Positions 1 through 41,500 of a DNA stretch of 64,000 bases are shown here, in pieces; within the stretch, counting starts at the first letter, position 1; every line of letters begins with the position of its first letter. Below the pieces are notes generated by a model. It did no database searches and was not told the DNA's origin. It saw only the letters and a list, made by a program, of their open reading frames with translations. The position numbers were made by a program, and so were the translations under genes. Source of the DNA: Sipunculus nudus (Eukaryota > Annelida > Sipuncula > Golfingiida > Sipunculidae); NCBI GenBank assembly GCA_026874595.1, contig CM049307.1, positions 93,530,330 through 93,594,329 of the forward strand. Reading direction: 5' to 3'.

Positions 1-27
1 TGGTTTGATTTATTGCGCCTTAGTTAC

Positions 28-120
<93 letters not shown>

Positions 121-330
121 TGAGACATTTTGTTTTGCTTGTTTATAGAACTGGATCTAGTAATCAGGGTAAGTAATTATTTTAGCTTACAAAATTTGGT
201 TTTTGTACGGTTTAACAACACAAGTGGAAACTTTATTGTAAAAAAAAATAAGTAAAAGGTGGAGGGAGTAAAAGCAAGACCCCGAGACATTACTAGAATA
301 ATCCTGGGACACGTTTGATAACTGAGTAAA
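1..330. repeat. (TA)n microsatellite and 3' flank of lectin gene A
   Basis: A (TA)n tract fills about 31-119. The flanking sequence resembles the flank of gene B at about 37980-38290 (shared stretch GACATTTTGTTTT and a related purine-rich run). This region is therefore the 3' flank and 3' UTR of the minus-strand gene A and part of the larger tandem duplication. Confidence 0.8.
232..237 (-). promoter_or_regulatory. candidate poly(A) signal of lectin gene A
   Basis: TTTATT on the plus strand reads AATAAA on the minus strand, about 97 nt past the stop codon at 334-336. At the aligned place in gene B (about 38180-38190) the sequence reads ACATAAATG, so the canonical hexamer is not conserved. Gene B may use a variant signal or one of the AATAAA motifs near 38000. 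Confidence 0.45.
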
Positions 331-333
331 CAA

Positions 334-26626
<26,293 letters not shown>

Positions 26627-28132
26627 CTGAAATATGAAATCCCAATTTAATATGGCCTGTTATATGTAAAATCAATAATCATAGTACATTACAATGATTT
26701 TAGGATTGTACATTTTTTTCTGACCATTTGGTTTGTAGCATAATTCTCCTCTGTTCAATGAGAGGACATTTTCAATTTCGAAACAAATGGCGTTGTATCT
26801 GCAATATGGGGCTCTGTTAAAGCCTCGTTGGGGCCATTTTCCTATCAATAATTTCCCAGGCATATTTTTGCTAAGATTTAGGCACACTATTGATTCTAAA
26901 CTTGTTCCAAGAGTCCGTCAGCTCAACTGTATATTCATATTTGAAAAAAGAGTTACCCAAATTAAGTAAAAGAGCTCACATTAAAAAAAGGATATTCACT
27001 TAAGCTTAATTATAAATTTTTAGAAATATTGTCATCACAGTGTCTTTTGCGCCATAGGTTTTGCAAATCTCAACACGTCTTTGAGATGTTGGTATCACTG
27101 AATTTATAGACCCTTACCTTAACATTAATACTTGTAACTTTTTGAAGGCCAATGTACTATATACTATATACTAAAATCAATATGTTACAAATGTTCTTCA
27201 AATTCCATTCATTCCAAAACAAACATAAAATTACCATGTAAAATATGAAAGTTATAGTCCATATACCAATGCAATATCGCCCAAGAAAAAAAAGTAAAAT
27301 CAAAATTGATTACGTGGTTTTAAAAAGTCGCTTTTCAGGGTGTTTGTCATCTCTGTATGTTTTAAATCGCCCGAAAATGTGTAAGAGACACCTCAAGGAA
27401 GAAAAAATGGGGTCTCGGGAAATGTCCCTAGTGTCACCAGAGAGCTGTGACTTATTTAGTATATAATTATCCATTATCCTATATGGATATCAACGTATGT
27501 TTGGAGAACCCAAGCGTCACTTGTTTGATTGAGGTCAGTGCTGTCCACAGTCAGCGATTTAGTGCCAGCGTTAGTCTAGACCGGTTGATTACTATTTGAA
27601 TATTGATATTGTGGACTTCAAAGGAAACACACTTGCATGTTTGATTTATCATACCTTTTTTCTCCGGAGGATTTAATTGTATTCACACAATCAAACGATA
27701 GGACGGTCAGGAGATGTGACGTCAGCAGCGGTATAAAGGTTAGGAACCAAAAATTAAGAATAAAAGCTCCTGAACTAGTACCAGTGATGCTGACAGAATT
27801 TTGGTCCATCAGGAGGGTTTAAAGTCGCCCGAGAACGGGATGAATCCCATTGGGATGAATCCCATTGTGTGATATGTCGGAGACTAATGTAATCATCGTC
27901 ATTTAAGTTTCGCCAACGGACTGTTAGTTAAAGTTAATGGTTAAAGACGGACATATAACCGTTGAATTGAATCGCCGTGGACCATTGTTACTCTATTATT
28001 TTTGGGAGGTACCAAACATTATAGTGTGCTGTCGCATTTCCGGGTAAAAATTACACTGACAGACATTGGACGTCAATACTTCTTAAAGAATGAAGGCGGG
28101 TCAGGCCATGGATTAGCTTTACGGTGTAACAC
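26627..28132. other. upstream of gene A exons, nothing certain
   Basis: Should contain or precede the missing 5' exons of gene A, but no signal-peptide exon, start codon or promoter could be identified. Open stretches at 26672-26887, 27245-27466 and 27618-27822 lack supporting signals. A short direct duplication GGGATGAATCCCATT lies at 27837-27866. Confidence 0.4.
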
Positions 28133-28320
28133 ACAATCAACCGATGTGCAACGCGAAGGTGGAAAGGTCTAACGGCACGCTGAAACAGACGTTGAAGCGT
28201 ATGTGCGCAGAGAGACCACAGGATTGGGATCGTTATTTAAGAGAGGTGCTATTTGCCTATAGAGAGACACCACAGGGATCACAGGTTTCAGTCCTTTGAG
28301 TTGCGCTACGGAAGAGACGC
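28133..28320 (+). pseudogene. Ty3/gypsy-type integrase fragment, frameshifted
   Basis: Plus-strand translation gives the C-terminal part of an LTR-retrotransposon integrase core: MCNAKVERSNGTLKQ, then AERPQDWDRY and LFAYRET. The following FSPFEL-like segment is split by a frameshift and stop (about 28285-28310). This pattern is characteristic of Ty3/gypsy elements. No LTR, protease or reverse transcriptase was found next to it, so it is an isolated dead fragment. Confidence 0.8.
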
Positions 28321-30497
28321 TAAGCGACGCGGAGGCTTTTTTTTCTCTGGAGGTATGTCCAACTTTGTTGTATTCATACGATCGAACGATTGTTATCGTT
28401 ACAGACGGACATGTAACTTGGCATTTCGTTAGATAGCGAACTTGAGGAACGTGTTTGTTTCAATTTCTATATCTAAGAATGTATAACACCGTTCTATTTC
28501 TTTGTATCAGCAGTATGTCCACAGTTTTCTTTTTTTTTATATGGCAAGAATGTTGCAGAATGGATCATGACATGATGAAATGTAAAATATTAAACATATT
28601 CAAAGATCATATTCAATGCTTAAGAGGTCTCGCAAATCTTACGCTACTTAGGGGTGCCGTTTGTGTAGAGATGCAGAGAGTTCTAAATATATCATGGGTT
28701 TTTCATTTTTTTTTATTTCTATTTTGGCGGAAATCCGGATCATCATCATATACTATGATATGCTTTAAAACTCACCATAACTATTAATTTTTATATGAGA
28801 GAGTCCATGTTATTTGTTATACACAAGCATTGCAGTTCATTAAACGATGTTGTTTGGTTTGAGATGAAATAACAATGAAGGCAAGTAGATGTAAACAACA
28901 GGGTGGCACTTTTTTTTAATTTGACGCACGCAATAATTAATACTGAAATCACTACTCGTGAAATACATTCTTAGTACAGTTGTCATAGTTATATTGCATT
29001 CGATATATTTGCTGATAAAGACTTAAAAAAGGTGACATGATGAACCCGTTCAGTGATACAATATGTTTATCTTATGTACAGTTTAATCCGGATTAATATA
29101 ATTGGCGGTGTGACTAACTTGCTTGCAAACGGTATAAATGTGTTCTAATTATTGGTTTTCAAATATATACTTTTGACATAGTAGCACATAGATATTGGTA
29201 ATTAATCTTACTTTCAGTGGCGAGGAAAATTTTTGAAGTAAACAAAAATTAAAAGTATCATTTAATTACCAATATATACAGGTGGTAAACAAAGGCAGAT
29301 ACTAATACAACGGTTGCTGTTATTCGAACGCATAGTATTTTCCGCAGAATCACTCCAAGGTCAATGAAATAGTGTTACTGTTTTGAGATGTATTCCTTCT
29401 TTTAACCGACAGGAAGCAATTGTATTTCATATTTGAAACATATGTTCAATGAAATGCATGAAAAGAGTATGAAGATTTTATATATCAATCAAATCCCTCA
29501 CGGCCATATTGAAATATATTTAATCAACCTTCTAATATTGTGGAATATAACAAATAAAATTTGATATAAGATATCATTTTCATAAAGATCGCCTATAACT
29601 AAATCAATAAAATAAATGTTCAAAATTCATATGGTTCAATAAATTGCGCACTGTTTAAACCTTCTACAGTCATCTTTCTGATTATATACATATTTCGGTA
29701 CTTTTTATTCATTTTACTTAATTTTTTAACTCAGTGGGAAAAAAACTAAAATATTAAAAGTTAATTATTTTAAGCATCAAGTAACTGTAAGCAATCTTTA
29801 AATGGAAATATATAAACCTACATGACAATATCTGAAAACTTCTTTTCTTTTTCCTCTAATGTGTCTTTCTTGTTGAAAAAAAAATTAAACCCTTTATATG
29901 CTTTTTAATACCAATTTGTATTTCGCCGATAATATTGCCGTAACACAATGCTATCAATTATATGTAAAAAAATTTACAACATAATATTAGCGCAAAGAAT
30001 AAAATGAAACGTGATAGAAGCGGAAATTGATTTAGCATGATTCTACAAATATGATTAAATTATGGTAAAAATCCTAACTCATAAATAATCCGAGATCACG
30101 GAACGAATCTAATAACACCAACACTCTAATTTCTAAACATCATTTTAACATTTCATTGGATATTAAAGCTAATCCAAAAGATAACCTAAACTGAATGTCT
30201 TGACGTGAAAACATTTACTTTGTAATTCCTTAACAGTCATTTATTAAAACATTTTTATCTTGTTTATGAGAGTATTTTCCTGTTTAATACTGAAATATTC
30301 ATGGAGAGGTTTGTTAGATATTGCTAGGGCTTTATATAGAAATCTAAAGTTGTGCAATAACAATAATGCACTGTGCACTGTTTACAGCTTTCAATTCACA
30401 ATTGACAATTCTTACGTATAACTTAAGTGTTTTCTATACTCCTAAATTCTTGTTTGGCCAATGTTGAGGCCAAACACTATTTCTTTATAATTAATAT
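28321..30497. other. AT-rich intergenic DNA, nothing seen
   Basis: No coding frame, repeat array or RNA gene recognised. A plus-strand open stretch at 28455-28787 is low complexity. Confidence 0.5.
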
Positions 30498-30879
30498 TTA
30501 ATAATGAATGCATATTATACAGGAATTAATATAAATTACCAACCTTGTGTTTGGATAAACCACACAATGAGTACGCCCAACAAATGCATCTTGCAAAGAT
30601 ATTCTTCGAATACTACAAGGACAATGACGTGAGGCAGCCAATAAGTTTAAGTTATAGACATATCCAAACATGATTTCGCTGGATTTTGCCACTGATGGTA
30701 TCTTGTTTGGTCATATAATTTATCTGATTTACATGTGCCAGGTGACTTCATATTGATACTATATTTTCCAGAGTAATTTGTTTTATATGCAAAATTGTGA
30801 TAAGAAAGGTTGATTTATAAAGAAATAACAGCAGCTTTTTTTCTGTTTACACATTGTAACTCTGTTATACAGTTCACAA

Positions 30880-30880
<1 letters not shown>

Positions 30881-30961
<81 letters not shown>
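30881..30961. repeat. (CT)n then (AT)n microsatellite
   Basis: CT repeat to about 30915, then AT repeat to about 30960. Open frames through it are artefacts. Confidence 0.95.
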
Positions 30962-30964
<3 letters not shown>

Positions 30965-31659
30965 TTATAAAGAAAAAGTAATGTCCATACATGAAGTCCA
31001 AATAGTAAGACTATGTAAGATGGATAGCTAGAAATCCCAGGTTATAAGAGAATAGAAAGGTATAATGCATTTTGACTAGACAAGTAAAATGTAGCCTATT
31101 AACCTTGTGTTCTTCATGTTGTTTTCAGGATGACAGGGCCTTTGAACAGATCAAATGCCATTCCTACTATAAAATTTTATTTGAAATGGCCGCCATATCT
31201 ACAACCTAAAAGAAATTGTGAGTTAATCATGTTGAGCAATGACTGACCGCTGAAGTCGCCAATTAGGTACATAATTAAATTCTTAGATCAAAAGCTAGCT
31301 AAGCCCCAAATCCAGGCTAGAGCATGCCCTCGATTGTGATCATCCAGGTGTGCAACAGATACGTCATTTTCCCGTCCTATGTTAAAATCATATGGCCCAA
31401 TTTTAGAATAAATATGTAATCCCTGAAAGCTCTGCACAATAGAAACTCCGTGAAAACCGTCTTCTTGTTTGCACTGCCAGGAATAATGAGTAAAAAGGAA
31501 AATAATGTTCCAACTGAAACAAAACCAAGTTGAATTGGGTAAAACAAACTCCGGTCTCATAGTCAACATTTTAGTCGTATAAGACGTACCGGAAGCAGGC
31601 CATATTTGCAATTTCAACTTATTTCTACCGACACAGGGCGGCCGCTTGAGTGTCCGTTA

Positions 31660-31835
<176 letters not shown>

Positions 31836-32689
31836 GAGGCCATTTTACTTCACATGCCTTACTGCACACATATCAGTTGATGTCAATTTAATGGCCAGAA
31901 CTATTACGTCGTGTGGGTCCGTGCAAATCAACCTGACTGGAGATAGGGGTTTAATGCACGTTTAATGATTCATAGACATATGTTGGTATGCGCGCTATAA
32001 CCATGCTATCATATATGCTGGAAATGGTAATACATTTTGATTGCCACGTTTAAACATCATTGTAACTTTTAACATAACCAGCATTGATATACTTTGAATG
32101 CAGCAAAGCATGAAATAACTTAATGGTAAACACAAAATATACATTATATCGTAATATGATATAACAAACAGAAATGAACCTAAATGTTCCTATATTTTAG
32201 ATATATTTCATATAATTTTCCTTCATTTTAATAAACCTCTCTAAATTGACATACATGACATACATTGATGCATAATCAATCAATTCTAATTTGACTTGGG
32301 ACAGGGAACACTTGGCAAACACTCGGCATCTACAAATATGGAATCTTATAATAGTTGCATAACTGCAATGAATATTAACCGGAGCTGTGTTTATTGAAAA
32401 CAAAAAATTCTGATATGGCTTAATACATATCATTGTAACAACTTTATCCATCACCACGTAACTCTTCCATAGAAACATAACGGTTACATGAACTTATATT
32501 TTTCCAAAAATACAACTTAATATTGAACCTTCCATTAGAGACATACAGTACTTGTAACCAGTATGAATGACAGCCTGATAGGAAGCACCAGATAGCGCAA
32601 ATAACATATAAAGACATGTACGAATATTATGACGAGCAATATATATTTCATGCCTGATTTCTTGGAATATATTCAATTGTTGTCAATTT

Positions 32690-35165
<2,476 letters not shown>

Positions 35166-35510
35166 ACGCCAGGCCTCTCGTTCATTTCAACCTGGATTTT
35201 GCTTATGTAGTAGTTCCAAGCAATGACGAGCTTTTTTACACTCTTCCTGAGTGTTGCCTTTTATGTCAATCAAGAAATTGCCCCTGATGTCTTTTTCGAC
35301 CCTGTCAAAGTAGCTTTACTCCTTCAAGAATGCTCTCAATAATCAGATGTATTCGGGTTAACATTGAACGCAACAGGGAGTCAACTTCAACATCTTTCCC
35401 CTCGATCATTTCAACCTCAGTTTTGCTCTGTCATCGTTCCAAGCAATGACGTCCTTTTTTACACTCTCCCTTAGTCTTGCCTTTTGTGTCAATCAAGACC
35501 GAATCAATTA
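35166..35510. repeat. diverged direct duplication of ~110 bp, spaced ~220 bp
   Basis: 35176-35280 and 35398-35500 share CATTTCAACCT, TTCCAAGCAATGACG, CTTTTTTACACTCT and TGTCAATCAAGA in order. The reverse complement reads coding-like in both (EECKKARHCLE and GECKKGRHCLE), separated by stops. Could be two decayed exons or repeats of an unknown element. Confidence 0.5.
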
Positions 35511-37744
35511 TTTCCACTTTCTTTGGTCTCGAGTCCATGTCATATTTATATCAAATATAAATAGTCCTTATTAATGTAGGAAAATTATCCTTACATGTAC
35601 TTTTAAATGATGTGGGAAAATCGTTATGTAATAAAATGTAATGCTGATCAGGAAATGTCATGACGTGTAAAAATCTGTGGTAAAGTAATGTGAAATGCGA
35701 CTATGTAATTTGACGAAATGTATTGTGGAATGTTACGTTATAATATGTATATGTATATAATAATTATGTCGTAAATTGTGATAAGTTTATCAAATATGGT
35801 GGATATAATCTTTTTATATGATGTTTCAATCTGAAGAGTTATCGTGCGATGCGATATCCCAGGGCATATTAAAAGAATGTATCAAATGAGCGAGAAAATA
35901 GCCATATATTAGAGTGAAGAGGGCAAATACCAAAACCATGAAACTGAAAGGATCTTGCTCAAGATCCAGACACGGTGTCATACAACGATCAATTCTTTAT
36001 AGCACCCCTGATTTCAATTTTTCTCGGCGTGACTGGGGATTTATTTGTGTAAGAATCGGCTATGACCAAACGTGAAAAAAAATCTGAATTGGAATCCAGC
36101 CCAACTTGTCCCTGAATTTAAATTCCTCTCCCTTGGCTTATAACCCGTTATCTTGGTAAATTTCATTAAATTAATTCAGAATATTTTAGTATTGGGGGGG
36201 GGGGGGCAGGGGACAAGAAATGTAGTTGTGAACCTCCATTGGGGGCTTATATGTCGATACGTCGCGGTCACATCGCCATGGTGACTTCGTCATCATGGAA
36301 GTTGTGTGCAATGTGAGATAAATGACATTGACGTCATTATAAGGTCCCATGGGTAACAGCCAGGAGAGAAACACTTTATATCATTTTAACCTATCAGACT
36401 CGCATATCTTTTTTGAATGACTGAACGCTGTCACTGTGTCGTACTTAGGTGTCAAACTCTACTTTGTTAAGTGTTAGGAGCTTGGCGGGCGGCTGGTCTC
36501 GGATAAGCCCGCTCTTAAACGTCAGAGCTCGGCACTCAAGTAAAACCGAGACTGCATGGTACAAAATTTTTAGTTTGTCATAACATACATTTTAATTTGC
36601 CAAAATTCTTAATTAATTGAACTATTTTAGAAGGATGGGCAATATAGGTATTTTCCTGTTTCATTGTTTATGTTTGTTGTCAATATAACACAATATATTA
36701 AATAAATTTAATTAAATTAATGTTACATGGTGGACAATTGGTATTATATATTATTGGAAAGATCTTGACGTCGGTGCAGGCATTATTGGAGGTTTGCGCT
36801 CTACCTGTGCTTTCTCGTCAAGATTAAACTATTTTATTTTCTCGGTTTCGTTTCATTTCCGCATTCGTAATATTCTATACATCTTTAAAAAGGGATTTTC
36901 ACAACAAATATCAGGCAAACAAAAACGTCCTACATTTTATACTTTATTGGTGCATCTCAAACGAATTTGTGTAACAATATACAGACATACATATCATCAA
37001 TAAGCATGCGCAGTGCAGTGCATATATGTTCAGCTAAACAAGAAAGAAAATTAGTTATATTGATGTATGAATAAAATTACGATTCCACATTTAATTAGAC
37101 TGACAAACAAGTGATGAAAGTCACCTTATTTTGTCATTTCACACTTCTGGCCCACAAGTTGAGATTTATTACTAAATTACCAAGTGAACACTGAAGAAAG
37201 AAAAAAACTGCATGCCTGTCGTTTAAGACAGAAGTTGGTTAATAAAATATAATAATTCAGACTTAGAATAATTTGCTAAATATATATTTCATTGTATTTA
37301 TAAATCTTGGTATATTTAAACAACTAGCAATAATATCATTCTTGATATTATGATACACTAATTTTACAAAACATGTACATTACACAATAATAATAATAAA
37401 AGTAAAAATTGTCAACAGTCCAGGGACTGATAAACCCTATTTTCTATCTAAAATCCCATAAAAAATGAATACAGTGTCAGGCCTACTACGATTTATAACT
37501 GTCTCAAATTGTATTGTTACAGCTTAAAGATCATGAACATTTCTAGATAATCACAGGGGCACATCATCTCCTAGTTGTCTCCTTTTGTCATTCGCGAGCT
37601 CATTATATGACCCGTCCTCCCATATTCCAAAGTCTGCCCCTAAAGTATCCAATTTTGCAAAAGTAAGGAAATGTTCTCCACTAAGAAAGCATATATGTAA
37701 AAGCAATATATATCTTTGACCACATGGTATTATGATAAACCGAC
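35511..37744. other. intergenic, nothing recognised
   Basis: Non-coding. A run of G lies at about 36195-36207, and a GC-rich patch at 36480-36550 (GGCGGGCGGCTGG). Nothing else seen. Confidence 0.45.
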
Positions 37745-37754
37745 AAACAACGTG

Positions 37755-37786
<32 letters not shown>

Positions 37787-37815
37787 ATTATGAAAATATA
37801 TATATATATATTTCT
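37745..37815. repeat. interrupted (TA)n microsatellite
   Basis: TA repeats broken by AAATA and ATTATGAAA. Confidence 0.9.
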
Positions 37816-38287
37816 TACAAATAGTATCAGTACAACAGAGATACACACAATTCAGTAGTGTGACTAATAATAGTAACATGGTGTATATAAAACAATATTT
37901 AAACAATATTTTTTACACAAGTTAGATCTGCTAACGTCCACATAGAAGGAAAAAGAGTACTACTCCCACGTTTAATTGAAACAAGCTAATATTGGTTTTA
38001 TTTATTTCGCCTCCGGTTTATTTAATATATATATATACTTGTATAGAGTTAGACATTTTGTTTTACCTGTTAAACGTATTCGATCTGGTGGCCAGGGATT
38101 ATTCTAGCTTTTAAAACTTGGGGCCTTGTTTTTGCTTAAAAGAGATTACTTTTGTACGGATTTACAGCACAAGGAGACACATTTATGTAAAATAAAAAAC
38201 AAATCAAGAGAAATGAGAGAAAAATAAGACCGCTAGAAATGACTAGAATAACCCCTGGAAAGGTTTCATTATTAAGTATAGAACTAA

Positions 38288-38505
38288 TTAAATGAGTGCT
38301 GCTTCGCACAGTATAAAGTTGCCCCATGTACAGCCACCATCATGCCATTGGCTGATTTTTGCATCCCATGATAAATATAAACAGTTCTCCGTATTGCCTC
38401 CTGTCACGAAGTAATAAAACGGCAGGGCGCCGTTTACCGGGGCTCCGGATGATGCCCACTTCCATACTCCTTCTACGTCTTCGTCGGTACCGGAACTCCA
38501 AAACC
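38288..38505 (-). CDS. gene B, CTLD exon 2 (C-terminal half, with stop)
   Basis: 218 nt after acceptor TCTTCAG, the same length as its gene A partner. Encodes FWSSGTDEDVEGVWKW, GGNTENC, SQWHDGGC and LCE. No EPN or QPD; WND reads WHD. By hand count, about 9 of 41 residues differ from gene A up to the NC motif, against 17 of 30 after it. Divergence thus concentrates in the part that in this fold forms the ligand-binding strand and loop. Confidence 0.92.
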
Positions 38506-41500
38506 CTGAAGATATCAAGAGATCGCTTGTATTGAAATTACTCCAACATAATGTTATAATAAGAAACTGAATAAAAAGTATAAATTTAACATAGACATTT
38601 TAGCCGAGGGGTGAGGGGGCGCTGTTTTTTTTTGGTCAAAGAGAATGAAGTGGGTGTAATATTTATCATGATCTTTGTGGGGGTGTTTTTTTTTTTGGGG
38701 GGGGGGGTTACCAATGAGTTACCTTGGAGTATTTACTGCGCACACCTGTCCTCCAGCATATCAACAACAATCTCATTTGTTAGATCAGTATATAAACATG
38801 TTTCTATAAATAATAACCATTATGATTTTATATTAATAAATATTAATAAGTAATAATAATGATAGTAATGACGGTATACAATCAGATGTTATAAATAAAG
38901 GAAAACTTATATATATGTATATATAAACATTTTTATTTTACAAAGTTTATACAAAAAATTATTATAAGTTATCGAAGCACTCTATGGCTTAGGTGGTTGC
39001 GTTTGGTAGTGTCAAAAGGTGAAGTAAACCGGCGAAACCCGGAGAAAACCACCGGCCTTGGACGGGCAAGTACTACATACTCTCATAGCCACGCCGGGGA
39101 TCGAACCCGGTTCCCCAGCGGAGTGAGCCGAGCTTTTACCCCTCGTCTGTCCAGGCCCCTAACATTACCTAACAGTGTTATGCATAACGTGAATATCATA
39201 TGAGTCGACAATGGACAGAGTAGTGTATTTCTTGTTTTTGTACATGATCATCGTGTCCTGAACGTAAACACCAGTTATAAGACAGCGACATCAACATCTT
39301 GAAAGAGATGTCAGTTCAAAATAACATCAATTGAAACTGACAATGGAGCCCTAGATTTCCGCATGCCTAAATGTTGTTCAGTTCACAGCGGCATGATCAG
39401 AGACAAGCTGTCGCTTTCTGTTGTAATGATTTGTGGTTGTGTTATATCTGAATTAACTAGCATGATCTTGACCCGTGATCTTGAGTAAAGAAACATGAAA
39501 CATTTGAACTAAACAAATATATTGTTTTATCATGTATCAATCACAGAGGCATTATAAGAACATTTAATAACAGGAATTTTTAACCTTTCATAAATATGTA
39601 TGCAAACAATCACACATGGTCTATAGAAATGGAAAGTTAGTCCTTAACCACATAATGTGTATAGAAATGGAAAGTAAGCCCGAAATCACATAAAGTGTAA
39701 AGAAATGGAAAGTAAGCCCGAAATCACATAGAGTGTATAGAAATGGAAAGTAAGCCCGAAATCACATAAAGTGTATAGAAATGTAAAGAAACCCCGAAAT
39801 CACATGAAATGTATAGAAATGGAAAGTAAGCCCGAAATCACATTAAGTGTATAGAAATGGAAAGTAAGCCCGAAATCACATAAAGTGTATAGAAATGGAA
39901 AGTAAGCCCGTAATCACATAAAGTGTAAAAAAAAAATGGAAAGAAAGGCCGAAATCACATAAAGTGTATAGAAATGGAAAGTAAGGCCGAAATCACATAA
40001 AGTGTATAGAAATGGAAAGTAAGCCCGAAATCACATAAAGTGTATAGAAATGGAAAGTAATCCACGAAATCACATAAAGTGTATAGAAATGGAAAGTAAG
40101 CCCGAGATCACATAAAGTGTATAGAAATGGAATGTAAGCCCGAAATCACATAAAGTGTATAGAAATGGAAAGTAAGCCCGAAATCACATAAAGTGTATTG
40201 AAATGGAAAGTAAGCCCGAAATCACACAGGGTCTATAGAAATGGTATGCTAGTAGAGGAATAGTTGGCTTCTTAAAATTTGATTGAATACATAGAATCAG
40301 ATTTTTGTCATAGCAGTCTATATTTTGACATCAGTATTCGCCGTATTTGTTTTTTTGAAAATTCATTGACATAACTGTGACATCAACCCCGTGATACAGT
40401 GAAGTACGTGTATCCATGACAAACACCTAATTAAAGGCTAATCATACATACCCGTGATAAAGTGAAGTACATGATAACCATTACAAACACCTAATCAGAC
40501 ATTAGTCATACATTACCCATGATAGAGTGAAGTACATGTAACCATGTAAAACACCTAATCAAAGGCTAATCATACATGCCACGTGATACAGTGAAGTACG
40601 TGTAACCATGAAAAATACCTTAATAAGAGACTTATCATACATGCCCTTGATAAAGTGAAGTACATGTAACCATGACAAACACCTAATCAGAGACTAATCA
40701 TACATGCCACGTGATAGAGTGAAGTGCATGTGACTAGGACAAACACCTAATCAGAGACTTATTATACATCTCACGAAAGCTCTGTGGTATAAGCCATGGT
40801 ATTGACCTCTTTGGACTGTTAATCTTCTGAGTCTGGTGACGTTTTCTGCACCATACACGGGTAACATTATTATCATTGTACTATATTGACCAAACGGGGA
40901 AGCGGGAGTAAATCTGGTATACAACGTTACAAGGGCCAATGGGGTGAGTTTATGGTGGAGAGGGGGAGGGGCGTCTCTTATCCCCAACCACATTCACACA
41001 TAGTGAATGGAAATGCGCGCCTGCATAAATGCAGGACAATTGTTATGTTAAGTTGACTTTTTTTCCCGGATATATGAGATATATCTTATTTGTACAAAAA
41101 TATATCAATGTTCACTTTGATAAGTTTCTTGTTAAGACATTACTATGCAAGGTTATAAAACCCAATTAACTTAGTATATGTAACATAGGTATATGTTTTC
41201 TTAATTCAATATTAGGTCAATGTCTATAATGGTGGGGCATCTGATATAAAGTTTGTAATTGGAAAAAAGGATTATTCAAAAGCAAATTAAAGTATATAAT
41301 TTCGTTCTTCTGTTATATTTTGTTTCTAGACCGCGGCGTTGGTGTCCCTTGTCATGGCTCACGGGTTTAGTTTTTTTACTTTTAACGTCATGATTTAAAC
41401 CCATTACACTCGACTTTAACAAAGTAATTATATTAATTTCTTATGGGTGCACACAGGTAGAATCGAGTACACAGGTTAACTTGACTATTATGCACACCAA

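Noticed and set aside
39090-39160. tRNA gene on the minus strand
   Set aside because: The B box is good, but the cloverleaf and A box are degenerate and a SINE body follows, so it is a SINE head.
39600-40245. CRISPR-like array of regular 38-bp repeats
   Set aside because: The repeats are head-to-tail with no unique spacers and lie in a eukaryotic intron; this is a minisatellite.
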